A stretch of 64,000 nt of DNA. It comes from Planctomycetaceae bacterium. Lineage in GTDB: Bacteria; Planctomycetota; Planctomycetia; Pirellulales; Pirellulaceae. Under the pieces are notes generated by a model, which did no database searches, had not been told where the DNA came from, and worked only from the letters and a program-made list of their open reading frames with translations. Position numbers and translations under genes: made by a program. Shown here in pieces: positions 53,516 to 62,489 of this stretch; positions within the stretch are counted from its first letter, which is position 1, and every line of letters starts with the position of its first letter. The stretch covers positions 372,001 to 436,000 of the forward strand of contig JACKHN010000003.1 of NCBI GenBank assembly GCA_020638975.1, given 5' to 3'.

Positions 53516-56500
53516 CTAGATTGACCGCAACACCGATTTCGCGGTTTCCAAGAAAACACTCGGATCGGCAGCGGCTTCCGGGACTTTTAAGTACGCACTC
53601 TTATGGTCCGCAATTCGCAATGGGCCGCGAAAGACTCTCACCAATTGCTCCATTCGCTTGCGATCAGCATAGCCAAACACAAGGTAAAGATCTTCGACAG
53701 TGATCGAGACAATTTGCCAAATCGTCGCATCCAGCCGCAGTTCACTAAGTTCCAGCATTCGTTCGACGGGTGGCGGCGGGGTACCGAAGCGATCAACTAA
53801 CTCCGCTCGAAACTCGCCCAAGTCGTCATATGTGGCGGCCCGTCGTAGCCGGCGATACAGATCAATTTTCAATCGAATATCCGGCACATAGTCATCCGGG
53901 ATGTAGGCTGCTGTCGGCAATTCCACATCCACATCAACGGAAAGTTTGCGAGGCAACTGCTTCAGCGAACGTACTGCGCCTTCGAGCAACTCGCAGTAGA
54001 ACTCATAACCAACTGCAGCAATGTGTCCGCTTTGCTGCATGCCTAGTAGATTTCCCGTGCCACGAATCTCCAAGTCACGCATCGCAAGAGCAAACCCGGC
54101 TCCCATCTCGCTGTACTCTTCGATCGCTCGCAGTCGTTTGGCCGCGTTGGGCGTAACGTGTTTGTGAGGATCGATCAACAAGTAGCAGTAAGCGCGATGC
54201 TTGTAGCGTCCGACGCGCCCTCGCAACTGGTGCAGGTCAGCCAATCCGTATCGATCGGCTTCGTCGATGAAGATCGTATTCGCAGCAGGGATGTCGAGGC
54301 CACTCTCGACGATCGTCGTCGCCAGCAATAAATCAAAGCTACCCGCCACAAAGTCAACCATCACCTGCTCCAGTTCATCTTCGTGCATTTGGCCGTGGCC
54401 AATGCGGATGCTTGCTTCGGGCACGATATTGCGGAGCTTCTTGGCGACGACTTCGATATCTTGGACACGGTTGTGGACAAAATAGATCTGCCCCCCGCGG
54501 CTAAGTTCACGCAGTACCGCGTGCCGGATCAACTCGTTGCTGAAGCGGGTCACACGTGTCTCGACAGCGACACGATCCTCCGGAGGACTCTCAAGATTCG
54601 AAATGTCTCGCACTCCGACGAGGCTCATATGTAACGTTCGCGGAATCGGAGTGGCTGTCATGGTCAGGACATCCACGGTCGAGCGAAGCGACTTCAGTCG
54701 TTCCTTCACTTCAACGCCGAACCGCTGTTCCTCGTCGATGATGACGAGCCCCAGATTGTGAAACGTCACGTCCTTCGACGCGAGCCGATGCGTCCCAATG
54801 ACAATATCGATTCGACCAGCCTTCAGTCCTTCAACGACTTCACGCTCTTCCTGCGTCGAACAAAATCGGCTCAGTCGACCGATATCAAAGGGAAACTCGG
54901 CCATGCGTTCCGAGAATGTGTGGTAGTGCTGCTCAGCGAGAATCGTTGTTGGAACAAGGATCGCGACTTGGTAACCGTTATCGACGGCTTTGAATGCGGC
55001 TCGCATCGCCATCTCGGTTTTGCCAAATCCAACGTCGCCGCACAACAAGCGGTCCATCGGTCGCGTTGCTTCCATGTCGCCTTTGATGTCATCGATCGCC
55101 AACAGTTGGTCGCGCGTCTCTTCGTAGGGGAATGACGAATCGAATTCACGTTGCCATTCGCCATCGGGTGCGAAAGCGATACCGGGACGGCTTTGCCGAG
55201 CCGCCTGTAGCTCGATCATTTCGACCGCCATATCCATGACGGCGGATTCGGCAGCTTTCTTCTGCTTTAGCCATGTCGCTCCACCGAGCTTCGCCAGCGT
55301 CGGTCGCGTCTTCGTGCCGCCAATGTATTTTTGGATCAAATCGATCTTTGCGGCCGGAACGTATAGCTTCGCTCGATCACGGAATTCGATCTGCAGGTGC
55401 TCTTCGAGTTGACCCTGCTTATCGATCAGCTCAATACCGCGATATCTCCCAATGCCATGACTCAAGTGAACGACGAGATCACCGGAGCGTAAATCATGAA
55501 AACTGTCGATCGCTTTGCCAAGTCGGCGGCGCGGCACGCGGCGTACATCGCCACGTTGAAACAATTCGGTTGCCGAAATCAACAACACGCCGTCCGAAAG
55601 CAACCGAAAGCCCGCCGATAATTGGCCGACTGCAAAATGGAGACGCTCTTCCTTGGCAATCGTCGTCTCGCAGAGTAGCTCATGCAAACGCTCGATCTCT
55701 GCTTCGGTGGGTGTCACGATGAAGGTCTGGCAATCTGACGCGGACCGATCCAACTCCTCGCGAACACGTTTTACATCACCGCTGAAGCGTTCGACCGACT
55801 CGATGGGCAGAACACAACGAACGCCGGTCGCTCCCCTCGCGAGGGAAGAAGCCGTTGCGACGGCCAACGGCTGGAATGACTTCAATACGGCTTCCACGCT
55901 ATGGAATTCCGCCGGATGTTCGATACGGCTGAGGTAGTGCTTGCCCTGCTCGTCAATTTGTTCGGGCTCGACGAGCAAACACCACGTATCTGTGGGAAGA
56001 TAGTCGGCGAAGTGAGCGGTGGAGTGACTTGTCGGTTGGATGACGGTGATCTCGACTTCGGTCAGCGTCTCCAAGCTCCGTTGACTGGCGACATCAAATC
56101 GACGGATCGATTCAATCTCATCGTCGAACAGTTCAATCCGAACGGGACGCTGCCAATCAGGAGCGAACAAGTCAATGATCCCGCCACGCATCGAGAACTC
56201 GCCGGGTAATTCTACGGCGCTCGTGCTGTGAAACTTTTGTTCGATCAGCCATCTCTTGAACCCATCGAAATCGAGACGGCTGCCGTTGCGCAAGACACGC
56301 GAACTGCTCTCGATCAACTCCCGGCTGGGTGTGGGTTGGAGCAGGCTCTGGACGCTGGTGACGAATATCGGGGCGGAGATCGGCTTTGCTAAGTGTGGAA
56401 GATCATGCAGCAGATACTTGAGCGTACGCAATCGCTCGCCGAAGTTCTCGTCTTGAATGACGCGTTCGTTCGGCTCGGTCTCCCAAGCAGGAAATCGCAG

Positions 56501-56770
56501 TGGTGCCTCGCCCGTAAAGAGCTGCAGGTCGTCTGCCAGCAGATCAGCGTCGGCGGGTTTGGCCGCCACCAAAACAAGTGGGCCGCTGGCGTGAGCGCTC
56601 AAGGCGGCTGCCAACAGCGCAGACGACGACCCCCAGACTCCGTCGAATGTCGCACCGCTACCAACTCGTAGCGACTGGACCGCGTCGGCGAAATCAGCTT
56701 GTCGACTCAGGCTTCTCGGCAGCTCACGCAACCGAAGTTCGTTCGTTGCCTTTACATGGACATCGCTCAT
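53516..56770 (-). CDS. mfd: Transcription-repair coupling factor
   Basis: 1084 residues, slightly shorter than the usual 1100-1150. UvrB-homology region in the first 330 residues, RNA polymerase-interaction domain near 430-490 (LRSGDLVVHLSHGIGRYRGI), then the translocase: DRLLCGDVGFGKTEMAMRAA (Walker A), DEEQRFGV (DExQ box), LTMTATPIPRTLHMS and the GRVGR motif VI in LHQLRGRVGRYKHRAYC. The TRCF C-terminal domain completes it. It removes stalled RNA polymerase at lesions and recruits UvrA. Transcribed with or just before the PpiC gene. Confidence 0.96.
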   Translation of the reverse strand: MSDVHVKATNELRLRELPRSLSRQADFADAVQSLRVGSGATFDGVWGSSSALLAAALSAHASGPLVLVAAKPADADLLADDLQLFTGEAPLRFPAWETEPNERVIQDENFGERLRTLKYLLHDLPHLAKPISAPIFVTSVQSLLQPTPSRELIESSSRVLRNGSRLDFDGFKRWLIEQKFHSTSAVELPGEFSMRGGIIDLFAPDWQRPVRIELFDDEIESIRRFDVASQRSLETLTEVEITVIQPTSHSTAHFADYLPTDTWCLLVEPEQIDEQGKHYLSRIEHPAEFHSVEAVLKSFQPLAVATASSLARGATGVRCVLPIESVERFSGDVKRVREELDRSASDCQTFIVTPTEAEIERLHELLCETTIAKEERLHFAVGQLSAGFRLLSDGVLLISATELFQRGDVRRVPRRRLGKAIDSFHDLRSGDLVVHLSHGIGRYRGIELIDKQGQLEEHLQIEFRDRAKLYVPAAKIDLIQKYIGGTKTRPTLAKLGGATWLKQKKAAESAVMDMAVEMIELQAARQSRPGIAFAPDGEWQREFDSSFPYEETRDQLLAIDDIKGDMEATRPMDRLLCGDVGFGKTEMAMRAAFKAVDNGYQVAILVPTTILAEQHYHTFSERMAEFPFDIGRLSRFCSTQEEREVVEGLKAGRIDIVIGTHRLASKDVTFHNLGLVIIDEEQRFGVEVKERLKSLRSTVDVLTMTATPIPRTLHMSLVGVRDISNLESPPEDRVAVETRVTRFSNELIRHAVLRELSRGGQIYFVHNRVQDIEVVAKKLRNIVPEASIRIGHGQMHEDELEQVMVDFVAGSFDLLLATTIVESGLDIPAANTIFIDEADRYGLADLHQLRGRVGRYKHRAYCYLLIDPHKHVTPNAAKRLRAIEEYSEMGAGFALAMRDLEIRGTGNLLGMQQSGHIAAVGYEFYCELLEGAVRSLKQLPRKLSVDVDVELPTAAYIPDDYVPDIRLKIDLYRRLRRAATYDDLGEFRAELVDRFGTPPPPVERMLELSELRLDATIWQIVSITVEDLYLVFGYADRKRMEQLVRVFRGPLRIADHKSAYLKVPEAAADPSVFLETAKSVLRSI

Positions 56771-57219
56771 AGTGCGAACGACATTGTAAGTACGGCCCCG
56801 GTATCGGGAAGAGGAGTTTTTCCGTGTTTGCGGAAATCAGAACCACACCCATTCATTGACGGCTCGCCGTTTGAGCTGGTTTGATGCAGGGATATTGCCA
56901 AAGGCCAACAACACTCCCGGTTGGCGTTGGGAATTGTCGGTCAAAAAACAGCAATGACGGTAGTGCTACACTTTGCCGTAAGTCGGGCACTCCTGCCCGA
57001 CAAAAGACGGCCAAGAGTGGCCGTCCTACTTTCCGGAATTTCAAGCTGTACCACTACCGCAATGACAATGAAGCCGGAGTCGGCTTTGGTTCCATGTCCA
57101 CGAAGGGCCAAGGATTGGGTTGATGCTGGTTCCCTGTTGTCTTCCTAGGGAGATCGTGCATTGAGGGAAGGTGAATCAATCTCGCGGGCCCTCAAGGCGC
57201 GCCCCACTGATCAATGTGA
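56771..57219. other. Intergenic region containing MITE copy 3
   Basis: About 450 bases between mfd and the HEAT-repeat gene, both on the minus strand. Apart from the MITE at 56959-57058 no gene or hairpin is evident; open frames across the element are artefacts. The promoter of mfd probably lies near 56771-56830. Confidence 0.4.
56959..57058. repeat. MITE-like element, copy 3 (100 bp, best preserved insertion)
   Basis: Ends GGTAGTGCTACAC and GTACCACTACC are inverted repeats. The 8 bases GCAATGAC are present on both sides (56951-56958 and 57059-57066) without a mismatch, as a fresh target duplication. It contains a single GCCGTAAGTCGGGCACTCCT unit and two hairpins (GTCGGGCA..TGCCCGAC; GACGGCC..GGCCGTC). 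Confidence 0.9.
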
Positions 57220-59361
57220 TCACTTTGGCATCGGCAAAATGATCAAGTCGTTCTCTGCGAACGACGCTTCGCCCGCCTTGCCATTCAGGCGATATTGGAC
57301 GCGTAGACGTTTCACGTTTCCCGGCACCGGGTCGCCACCAAAGCTTGTGTTGTAGTTTGATGATGTCAAGGCGATCAGAGGTAAATCGCCAACGTGCTTT
57401 CTTAGCACTGCCGTGACGTCCTTTTGAGTTGATCCCGCGCCGTATTCGGCTTTGACGATCTCGACTTTCACTTTGTCGAGTCCAGCTTTCGCAAGTTGCT
57501 CGCTTACGTCGACCTTGCCGCCGATCTTTTGCGCAATAACCAAAGTGGCTTGCGTTGCGTCTTGCTTCAAACCGGGAGTCTGCATCGCGGAAATCGCCAA
57601 GGTGAGTGCCTCGGCGCTCGGATGTAGAGCCAACACGTCCAGCACGAGTTTCTGCTCGGCGGGTTGACGCGAAATGTCAAGCGCCTTTTGGCACATCTCG
57701 GCTCGATCTGGATCTGACATCGTGAACTTCCGTGCCAGACCGATGTAACCTCGCAGTGCACGAACCTGATACTTCTCCGCCGGCGCGGTCTTTGCAAGGT
57801 CCAATAGAACTGGTGCCGCATCAACGCCGTTCCACTTGCCTAACAAGCGACTGGCAGTGTCTTGCAACTCAGGATCAGCACTCTTCGCCGCCGCTCCCAA
57901 CGTTGTCAAAGCCTTTGTTCCGCCCACATCGCTAAGGATTTCCAGTAGTGTGCTCTTCGTTGCTCCAGACGCGCGATCCAATGCTACAGCGAGCTCGGCA
58001 GCACACGCCTCGCGGTCTGGCATGCGGACGCTTGCTGCTTTGAGCGCCTGTTGCGCGACTGCGGCATCTTCGGGATGTTTTGGTGCGACGACTTGCGAGA
58101 CGAGAATGGAAAGACGCTTTAGTGAAACCGTTTCACCTAACGCTGCCAACGCGGCACTGCGGACTTTGTCGTCCGAATGATCTAACGCACCGAGAAGTTC
58201 GGGCACGGCGTCAATGCGTCGCTGCCCAACGAGTTCGATCAAGAGGGGGTAGCTCTTTGCATCTGCCTTCGGAAGCAGAGCGACAATTTGCGCGTCGACT
58301 TTCTCACTAGGCAGTTCGGCCAGCGACGCCTTGGCGGCGAGTGACAAATCCGTGTCGGCTTCGATCGCAGCGTCAAGCAGTGTGCTGAGGCACGTTGCAT
58401 CTCCAACTCGTCCTAACGCGTTGAGTGCGGAAAGTCGCACTTCCTTTGGTCCGTCGCTGGCGGCTTGCAACACGGCTGCTAAGACAACGGTCTCGGGACG
58501 ATCCGCCATGGCTTGGATAATAAGAGCAGCTCGATCGGGCGTTGCACTAGCCAGCTCGGTCGCCAACGCCTTGTCGACCGTTCCGCCCGGGAACTCGCGA
58601 ACCGTGCCCAGCGCCAACTGAAACATCTTCTTGTCGGACGAATGGAATAACTCTTGCAAAAGAGGAATTCCTTCCTCGTTGCGTGCAAGGATCGCTCCGC
58701 GTGTCGCTTCGATGATTCGCTGCTGAGGCACTTCGGCTTTGCGAACTTCGTCATAGATTTCAGCCGCTTCATCAGACTTGCCTGCCGCGTGCAATCGTTC
58801 GGCACAGAGCACACAGCCCTCGGCCACTGCGGAACGCACCTTGACTGGAGCGGTAGCTAACGAGTCACGGAGCGTTGTCGTGGCGGACTCATTGCCGATG
58901 CGGCCCAGAGCAACCGCCGCCGCCGACGCGACTTCGGCATCCGAGTCTTTCATACGCGTCGCTAAGAGGTCGACCGCGTTGGCGTCCTGGCGAACACCGA
59001 TCGAATTGATCGTACCCACTAGCAGGAGCCCTTCGAGTGATGCCGCAGCTTTGCGTAGCGCTTCGTCAGCGACCGATCCCGGGATCGCTTCCAATGCGAT
59101 CCGGGCCCAAGACGACAATTGCTCGTCAGCTAACAGTTCAGCCAAGTCGGAGACAGACTCGCTTGAACCGTGAATGGCCAACAGCTTGCAAGTGATCGCC
59201 TTCTCCGCCTTGGGAGAATCCGAGCGAAGGATCGCGAGCAGTTCCTTTTCTTTCTCAGCGGATGCTTTCTGATCTTCGGCAGCCCGCACAGATGCGGTCG
59301 CCATTGCGGCGATAGCAACGAGGGATACGACAAAGCGTGTTACTGATCGATTGATTTGCAT
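57220..59361 (-). CDS. Secreted HEAT-repeat protein
   Basis: 713 residues. Signal peptide about 1-28 (SVRAAEDQ). From about 60 to 600 the sequence is a chain of helical pairs of HEAT type, for example AEVASAAAVALGRIGNESAT, EVRLSALNALGRVGDATCLS and DKVRSAALAALGETVSLKRL. The last about 75 residues differ: DVTAVLRKHVGDLPLIALTS and YNTSFGGDPVPGNVKRLRVQ and EASFAENDLIILP form a small beta domain found at the end of several planctomycete HEAT proteins (general impression). Probably a scaffold in the periplasm. The neighbouring Gfo/Idh gene is in the same direction. Confidence 0.8.
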   Translation of the reverse strand: MQINRSVTRFVVSLVAIAAMATASVRAAEDQKASAEKEKELLAILRSDSPKAEKAITCKLLAIHGSSESVSDLAELLADEQLSSWARIALEAIPGSVADEALRKAAASLEGLLLVGTINSIGVRQDANAVDLLATRMKDSDAEVASAAAVALGRIGNESATTTLRDSLATAPVKVRSAVAEGCVLCAERLHAAGKSDEAAEIYDEVRKAEVPQQRIIEATRGAILARNEEGIPLLQELFHSSDKKMFQLALGTVREFPGGTVDKALATELASATPDRAALIIQAMADRPETVVLAAVLQAASDGPKEVRLSALNALGRVGDATCLSTLLDAAIEADTDLSLAAKASLAELPSEKVDAQIVALLPKADAKSYPLLIELVGQRRIDAVPELLGALDHSDDKVRSAALAALGETVSLKRLSILVSQVVAPKHPEDAAVAQQALKAASVRMPDREACAAELAVALDRASGATKSTLLEILSDVGGTKALTTLGAAAKSADPELQDTASRLLGKWNGVDAAPVLLDLAKTAPAEKYQVRALRGYIGLARKFTMSDPDRAEMCQKALDISRQPAEQKLVLDVLALHPSAEALTLAISAMQTPGLKQDATQATLVIAQKIGGKVDVSEQLAKAGLDKVKVEIVKAEYGAGSTQKDVTAVLRKHVGDLPLIALTSSNYNTSFGGDPVPGNVKRLRVQYRLNGKAGEASFAENDLIILPMPK

Positions 59362-59562
59362 ATTAGTGGTCCTGAACAGAGAGGACGAAGTGATGTGGAA
59401 TTACGAATGACGAAGTACCCAAGGACGAATGCAATCGGAATGACACCGGACAAAATTCGAACAGCGTTCGCCGGAGCGAATCCATGCATCTGCTTCGATC
59501 GTCGGGTTTCGAGATTCTTGTGTCATTGGGTCTTTCGTCAATCGCCAATTAGGTGAAGTCGA

Positions 59563-60861
59563 TTAAAGTCGCCACGGCTCACGCAACGCTTCCGAACGCA
59601 GGCGATTCGCTGCTTCGTCATCGATAAACTCATGTGTCACGTTGTCGTACTTCACCTGGCGACCCAAGTGCAGCGCGATGTTGGCTGCATGGCAGGCGAT
59701 ATGCGCGTTGCACGCGGCGTCGGCATTTCCCTTTGGTTGACTGCGTGTCTTCACACAGTCGAGGAAATCTCGTACATGGAACGTCGCGGGATAGCCGCCA
59801 ATCTCTTCAACCGTTCTTCCGGCGAGCAAAGCCGGTGAACTGAGTACGAGCTTGCCGCTGTCGCCCGCTTCGACCCATCCCGACTCGCCTTCGAATCGTA
59901 CAGGGCACGAGCCAAGCGGAATCCAACCGGTCTCGCGGAAGATCAACTCGGTGCCATTCTCATACCGCGCGACCAGTTGCCCGTCTTTGGGTGCGTTGTA
60001 CTCGACGGGAGGCAGGCAGTCGCCGACTGCCCATTGGCAGAGGTCAACACAGTGCGAGCCCCATTCGAGCACGCCACCACCGTTGAAAGCACCAACGAAA
60101 CCACCACCCTTTTCGAAGTTGAAACCGTCGAGCAACTTAGGATTGAACGGACGCCAAGCCGCTGGGCCGAGATACATGTTCCAATCGACGACCTCTTGAT
60201 CCGGTTCGGGCTCGGCAGGCAGCCAGCCGCTCATCAAGGCCTGCATTCCCATCGGATGGGCATAGACCTTCGTCAGCTTCCCGAGCTTTCCTGTGCGAGC
60301 CAGTTCACACGCGAACGCGAAGTGCGGCAAGTTACGACGTTGCGTCCCAGCCTGGAAGACGCGACCGGTGCGACGCATTGTTTCGGCAAGGATCAAACTC
60401 TGCGAGATGTTCTTCGTGACCGGCTTCTCGCAGTACATATCCTTACCGGCTTTTGCCGCAGTCATCGCAGCGGTCGCATGCCAGTTTGGACCCGTGGCAA
60501 TCAGTACGCCGTCGATGTCACTTCGATCAAGCAACTCGCGAAAATCACGGTAAGTAGCGCAGTTTTGGTTTCCATATTGCGTGTCGGCGATCTTCTTTAC
60601 CGCAGTACGACGCGCCTCCTTGACGTCACAAACCGCGACAAACTGGACGTCCGGTTGCTCAAGGAAACAGCTGAGGTCGTAGGTGCCACGCCGTCCAATC
60701 CCGATGCCCCCGATCACGACCCGCTCGCTAGGAGCGACAGCACCATCTCGGCCCAATGCAGAACTGGGAATGATCGTCGGTGCCATTACGGCGGCACCAG
60801 TTGCTGTAAGTGCAGACTTCAAGAATCGCCGCCGGTGAAGTTGCTTTCGTGTCTCGGACAT
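59563..60861 (-). CDS. Exported Gfo/Idh/MocA family oxidoreductase
   Basis: 432 residues. A Tat signal (RRRFLKSALTATGAAV) precedes the Rossmann domain: VVIGGIGIGRRGTYDLS, VQFVAVCDVKEARRTAVK, DIDGVLIATGPNWHATAA and DMYCEKPVTKN (the EKP signature with the catalytic lysine). The C-terminal GFO_IDH_MocA domain includes WGSHCVDLCQWAVGD. NAD(P)-dependent oxidation of sugars or inositols is the family reaction; planctomycetes carry many exported versions whose cofactor is bound before transport. Between it and the HEAT gene (59362-59562) lies AT-rich DNA of GAATTACGAATGACGAAG character. Confidence 0.9.
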   Translation of the reverse strand: MSETRKQLHRRRFLKSALTATGAAVMAPTIIPSSALGRDGAVAPSERVVIGGIGIGRRGTYDLSCFLEQPDVQFVAVCDVKEARRTAVKKIADTQYGNQNCATYRDFRELLDRSDIDGVLIATGPNWHATAAMTAAKAGKDMYCEKPVTKNISQSLILAETMRRTGRVFQAGTQRRNLPHFAFACELARTGKLGKLTKVYAHPMGMQALMSGWLPAEPEPDQEVVDWNMYLGPAAWRPFNPKLLDGFNFEKGGGFVGAFNGGGVLEWGSHCVDLCQWAVGDCLPPVEYNAPKDGQLVARYENGTELIFRETGWIPLGSCPVRFEGESGWVEAGDSGKLVLSSPALLAGRTVEEIGGYPATFHVRDFLDCVKTRSQPKGNADAACNAHIACHAANIALHLGRQVKYDNVTHEFIDDEAANRLRSEALREPWRL

Positions 60862-61046
60862 CGCTGAACTCCTGAACGTGTTGATCGTAGGGGCTTCTAA
60901 ATACCGTCTGGATCTGTAAACGCAGTTCGATACTGTGCCAACATACCGCTACAGCATGTTCGTTTCTACAGTCACATCACCGAATTCTCGATTTCATCAA
61001 GGTTGGGCATTGTCCTCCCTACCTGCGGCATGGCAATCGTCGTCGT

Positions 61047-62489
61047 TTAGACGAGAACTTCCTTGATAATGTGCGACGGTTCGACGCCCGTTAACCGTTG
61101 ATCGAGGCCTTGGAAGGGGAAAGTCAGCTTTTTGTGATCGATACCTAACTGGTGCAACATGGTCGCGTGCAGATCACGGACAGCCACAGGATTATGGGCG
61201 ACGTTGTAGCTGAAGTCATCGGTTTCGCCGTAAGTGATGCCGCCCTTGATGCCACCGCCCGCCATCCATGCCGAGAAACAACGCGGATGATGATCACGAC
61301 CGTAGTCGTCGTGTTTCAATGTGCCCTGGCAGTAGACGGTCCGTCCAAACTCGCCAGCAAAGACAACGATCGTGTCTTCGAGCAGGCCATGCTGCTTCAA
61401 GTCTTTTAGCAGTGCCGCCGATGGTTGATCGACGTCGAAGCACTGGCCGGTCAACTGCTTTGGCAGAATGCTGTGGTGATCCCAGCCGCGATGAAACACT
61501 TGGACGAACCGGACGCCGCGTTCGATCATCCGTCGGGCGAGTAAACAGTTGCGTGCAAACGATCCGCTCTTATGTACTTCCGAACCATAGGAATCGATAA
61601 CGTGTTGTGGCTCGGCAGAAATGTCCGTCAGTTCCGGCACGGACGCTTGCATGCGGAAGGCCATTTCTTGTTGGGCGATGGTGGTCTGGATCTCAGGATC
61701 ACCGATCTCCTCAAAGTGTTTGCGGTTCATCTGTCCCAAGGTATCGAGCATGCGGCGGCGAACGTCGCTGTCGACGCCATTGGGATTCGACAGAAAGAGT
61801 ACCGGGTCGCCCGACGTCTGAAACGCCGCACCTTGATACTTAGAAGGCAAGAAGCCACTGCCCCACAAGCGGCTATACAACGCTTGCACATTGCGTGTGC
61901 CGCCTGTCCAGTAGGCTGAAGTGAGCACGATAAAATCGGGTAAGTCTCGATTCATCGATCCGAGGCCATAGCTCAACCAAGCGCCCATGCTTGCCTTGCC
62001 AGGAATCTCGGAGCCAGTACAGATGAATGTCTTGGCGGGATCATGGTTGATGGCGTTCGTATGCATTGAGTTAATAATGCACAGATCGTCCGCGACCTCG
62101 GACAGATGCGGAAACAACTCGCACATCCAATTACCGCCCTCGCCTTTCTGGCGAAACTTGAACTTGGATGGAGCGATCAATTGCTCCTTGCCTTTGGTCA
62201 TCGCGGTCACACGCTGTCCCATGCTAACGCTTGGTGGTAGCGGTTCCTTGAAGAGCTTGTTGAGTTGCGGCTTGTAGTCGAACAGGTCGATCTGACTGGG
62301 CGCACCCGCCATGAACAGGAAGATGACTTGCTTGGCTCGCGGCTTTAGATGTGGAGCCGACTGAGCCTTGCTGTTTTGCGGCAAGAGCGACGCCAACGCG
62401 GTTGCACCTAACCCCATTCCCGAAGTCTTCAGGAACTGTCGACGAGCCTGCAAACGATTATGCTGTTCCATCCACTCTTGCATGATCAT
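61047..62489 (-). CDS. DUF1501 family secreted protein
   Basis: 480 residues from the ATG at 62489, which shares one base with the stop of the upstream gene (TAATG); a longer frame to 62597 would overlap it by more than 100 bases. Tat-like signal RRQFLKTSGMGLGATALASL. DUF1501 motifs: VIFLFMAGAPSQIDLFDYKP, FVQVFHRGWDHHSILPKQL, VVFAGEFGRTVYCQG and GRDHHPRCFSAWMAGGG. The DUF1549/DUF1553 partner lies directly upstream. Close in length and layout to the copy at 23686. Confidence 0.92.
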   Translation of the reverse strand: MIMQEWMEQHNRLQARRQFLKTSGMGLGATALASLLPQNSKAQSAPHLKPRAKQVIFLFMAGAPSQIDLFDYKPQLNKLFKEPLPPSVSMGQRVTAMTKGKEQLIAPSKFKFRQKGEGGNWMCELFPHLSEVADDLCIINSMHTNAINHDPAKTFICTGSEIPGKASMGAWLSYGLGSMNRDLPDFIVLTSAYWTGGTRNVQALYSRLWGSGFLPSKYQGAAFQTSGDPVLFLSNPNGVDSDVRRRMLDTLGQMNRKHFEEIGDPEIQTTIAQQEMAFRMQASVPELTDISAEPQHVIDSYGSEVHKSGSFARNCLLARRMIERGVRFVQVFHRGWDHHSILPKQLTGQCFDVDQPSAALLKDLKQHGLLEDTIVVFAGEFGRTVYCQGTLKHDDYGRDHHPRCFSAWMAGGGIKGGITYGETDDFSYNVAHNPVAVRDLHATMLHQLGIDHKKLTFPFQGLDQRLTGVEPSHIIKEVLV

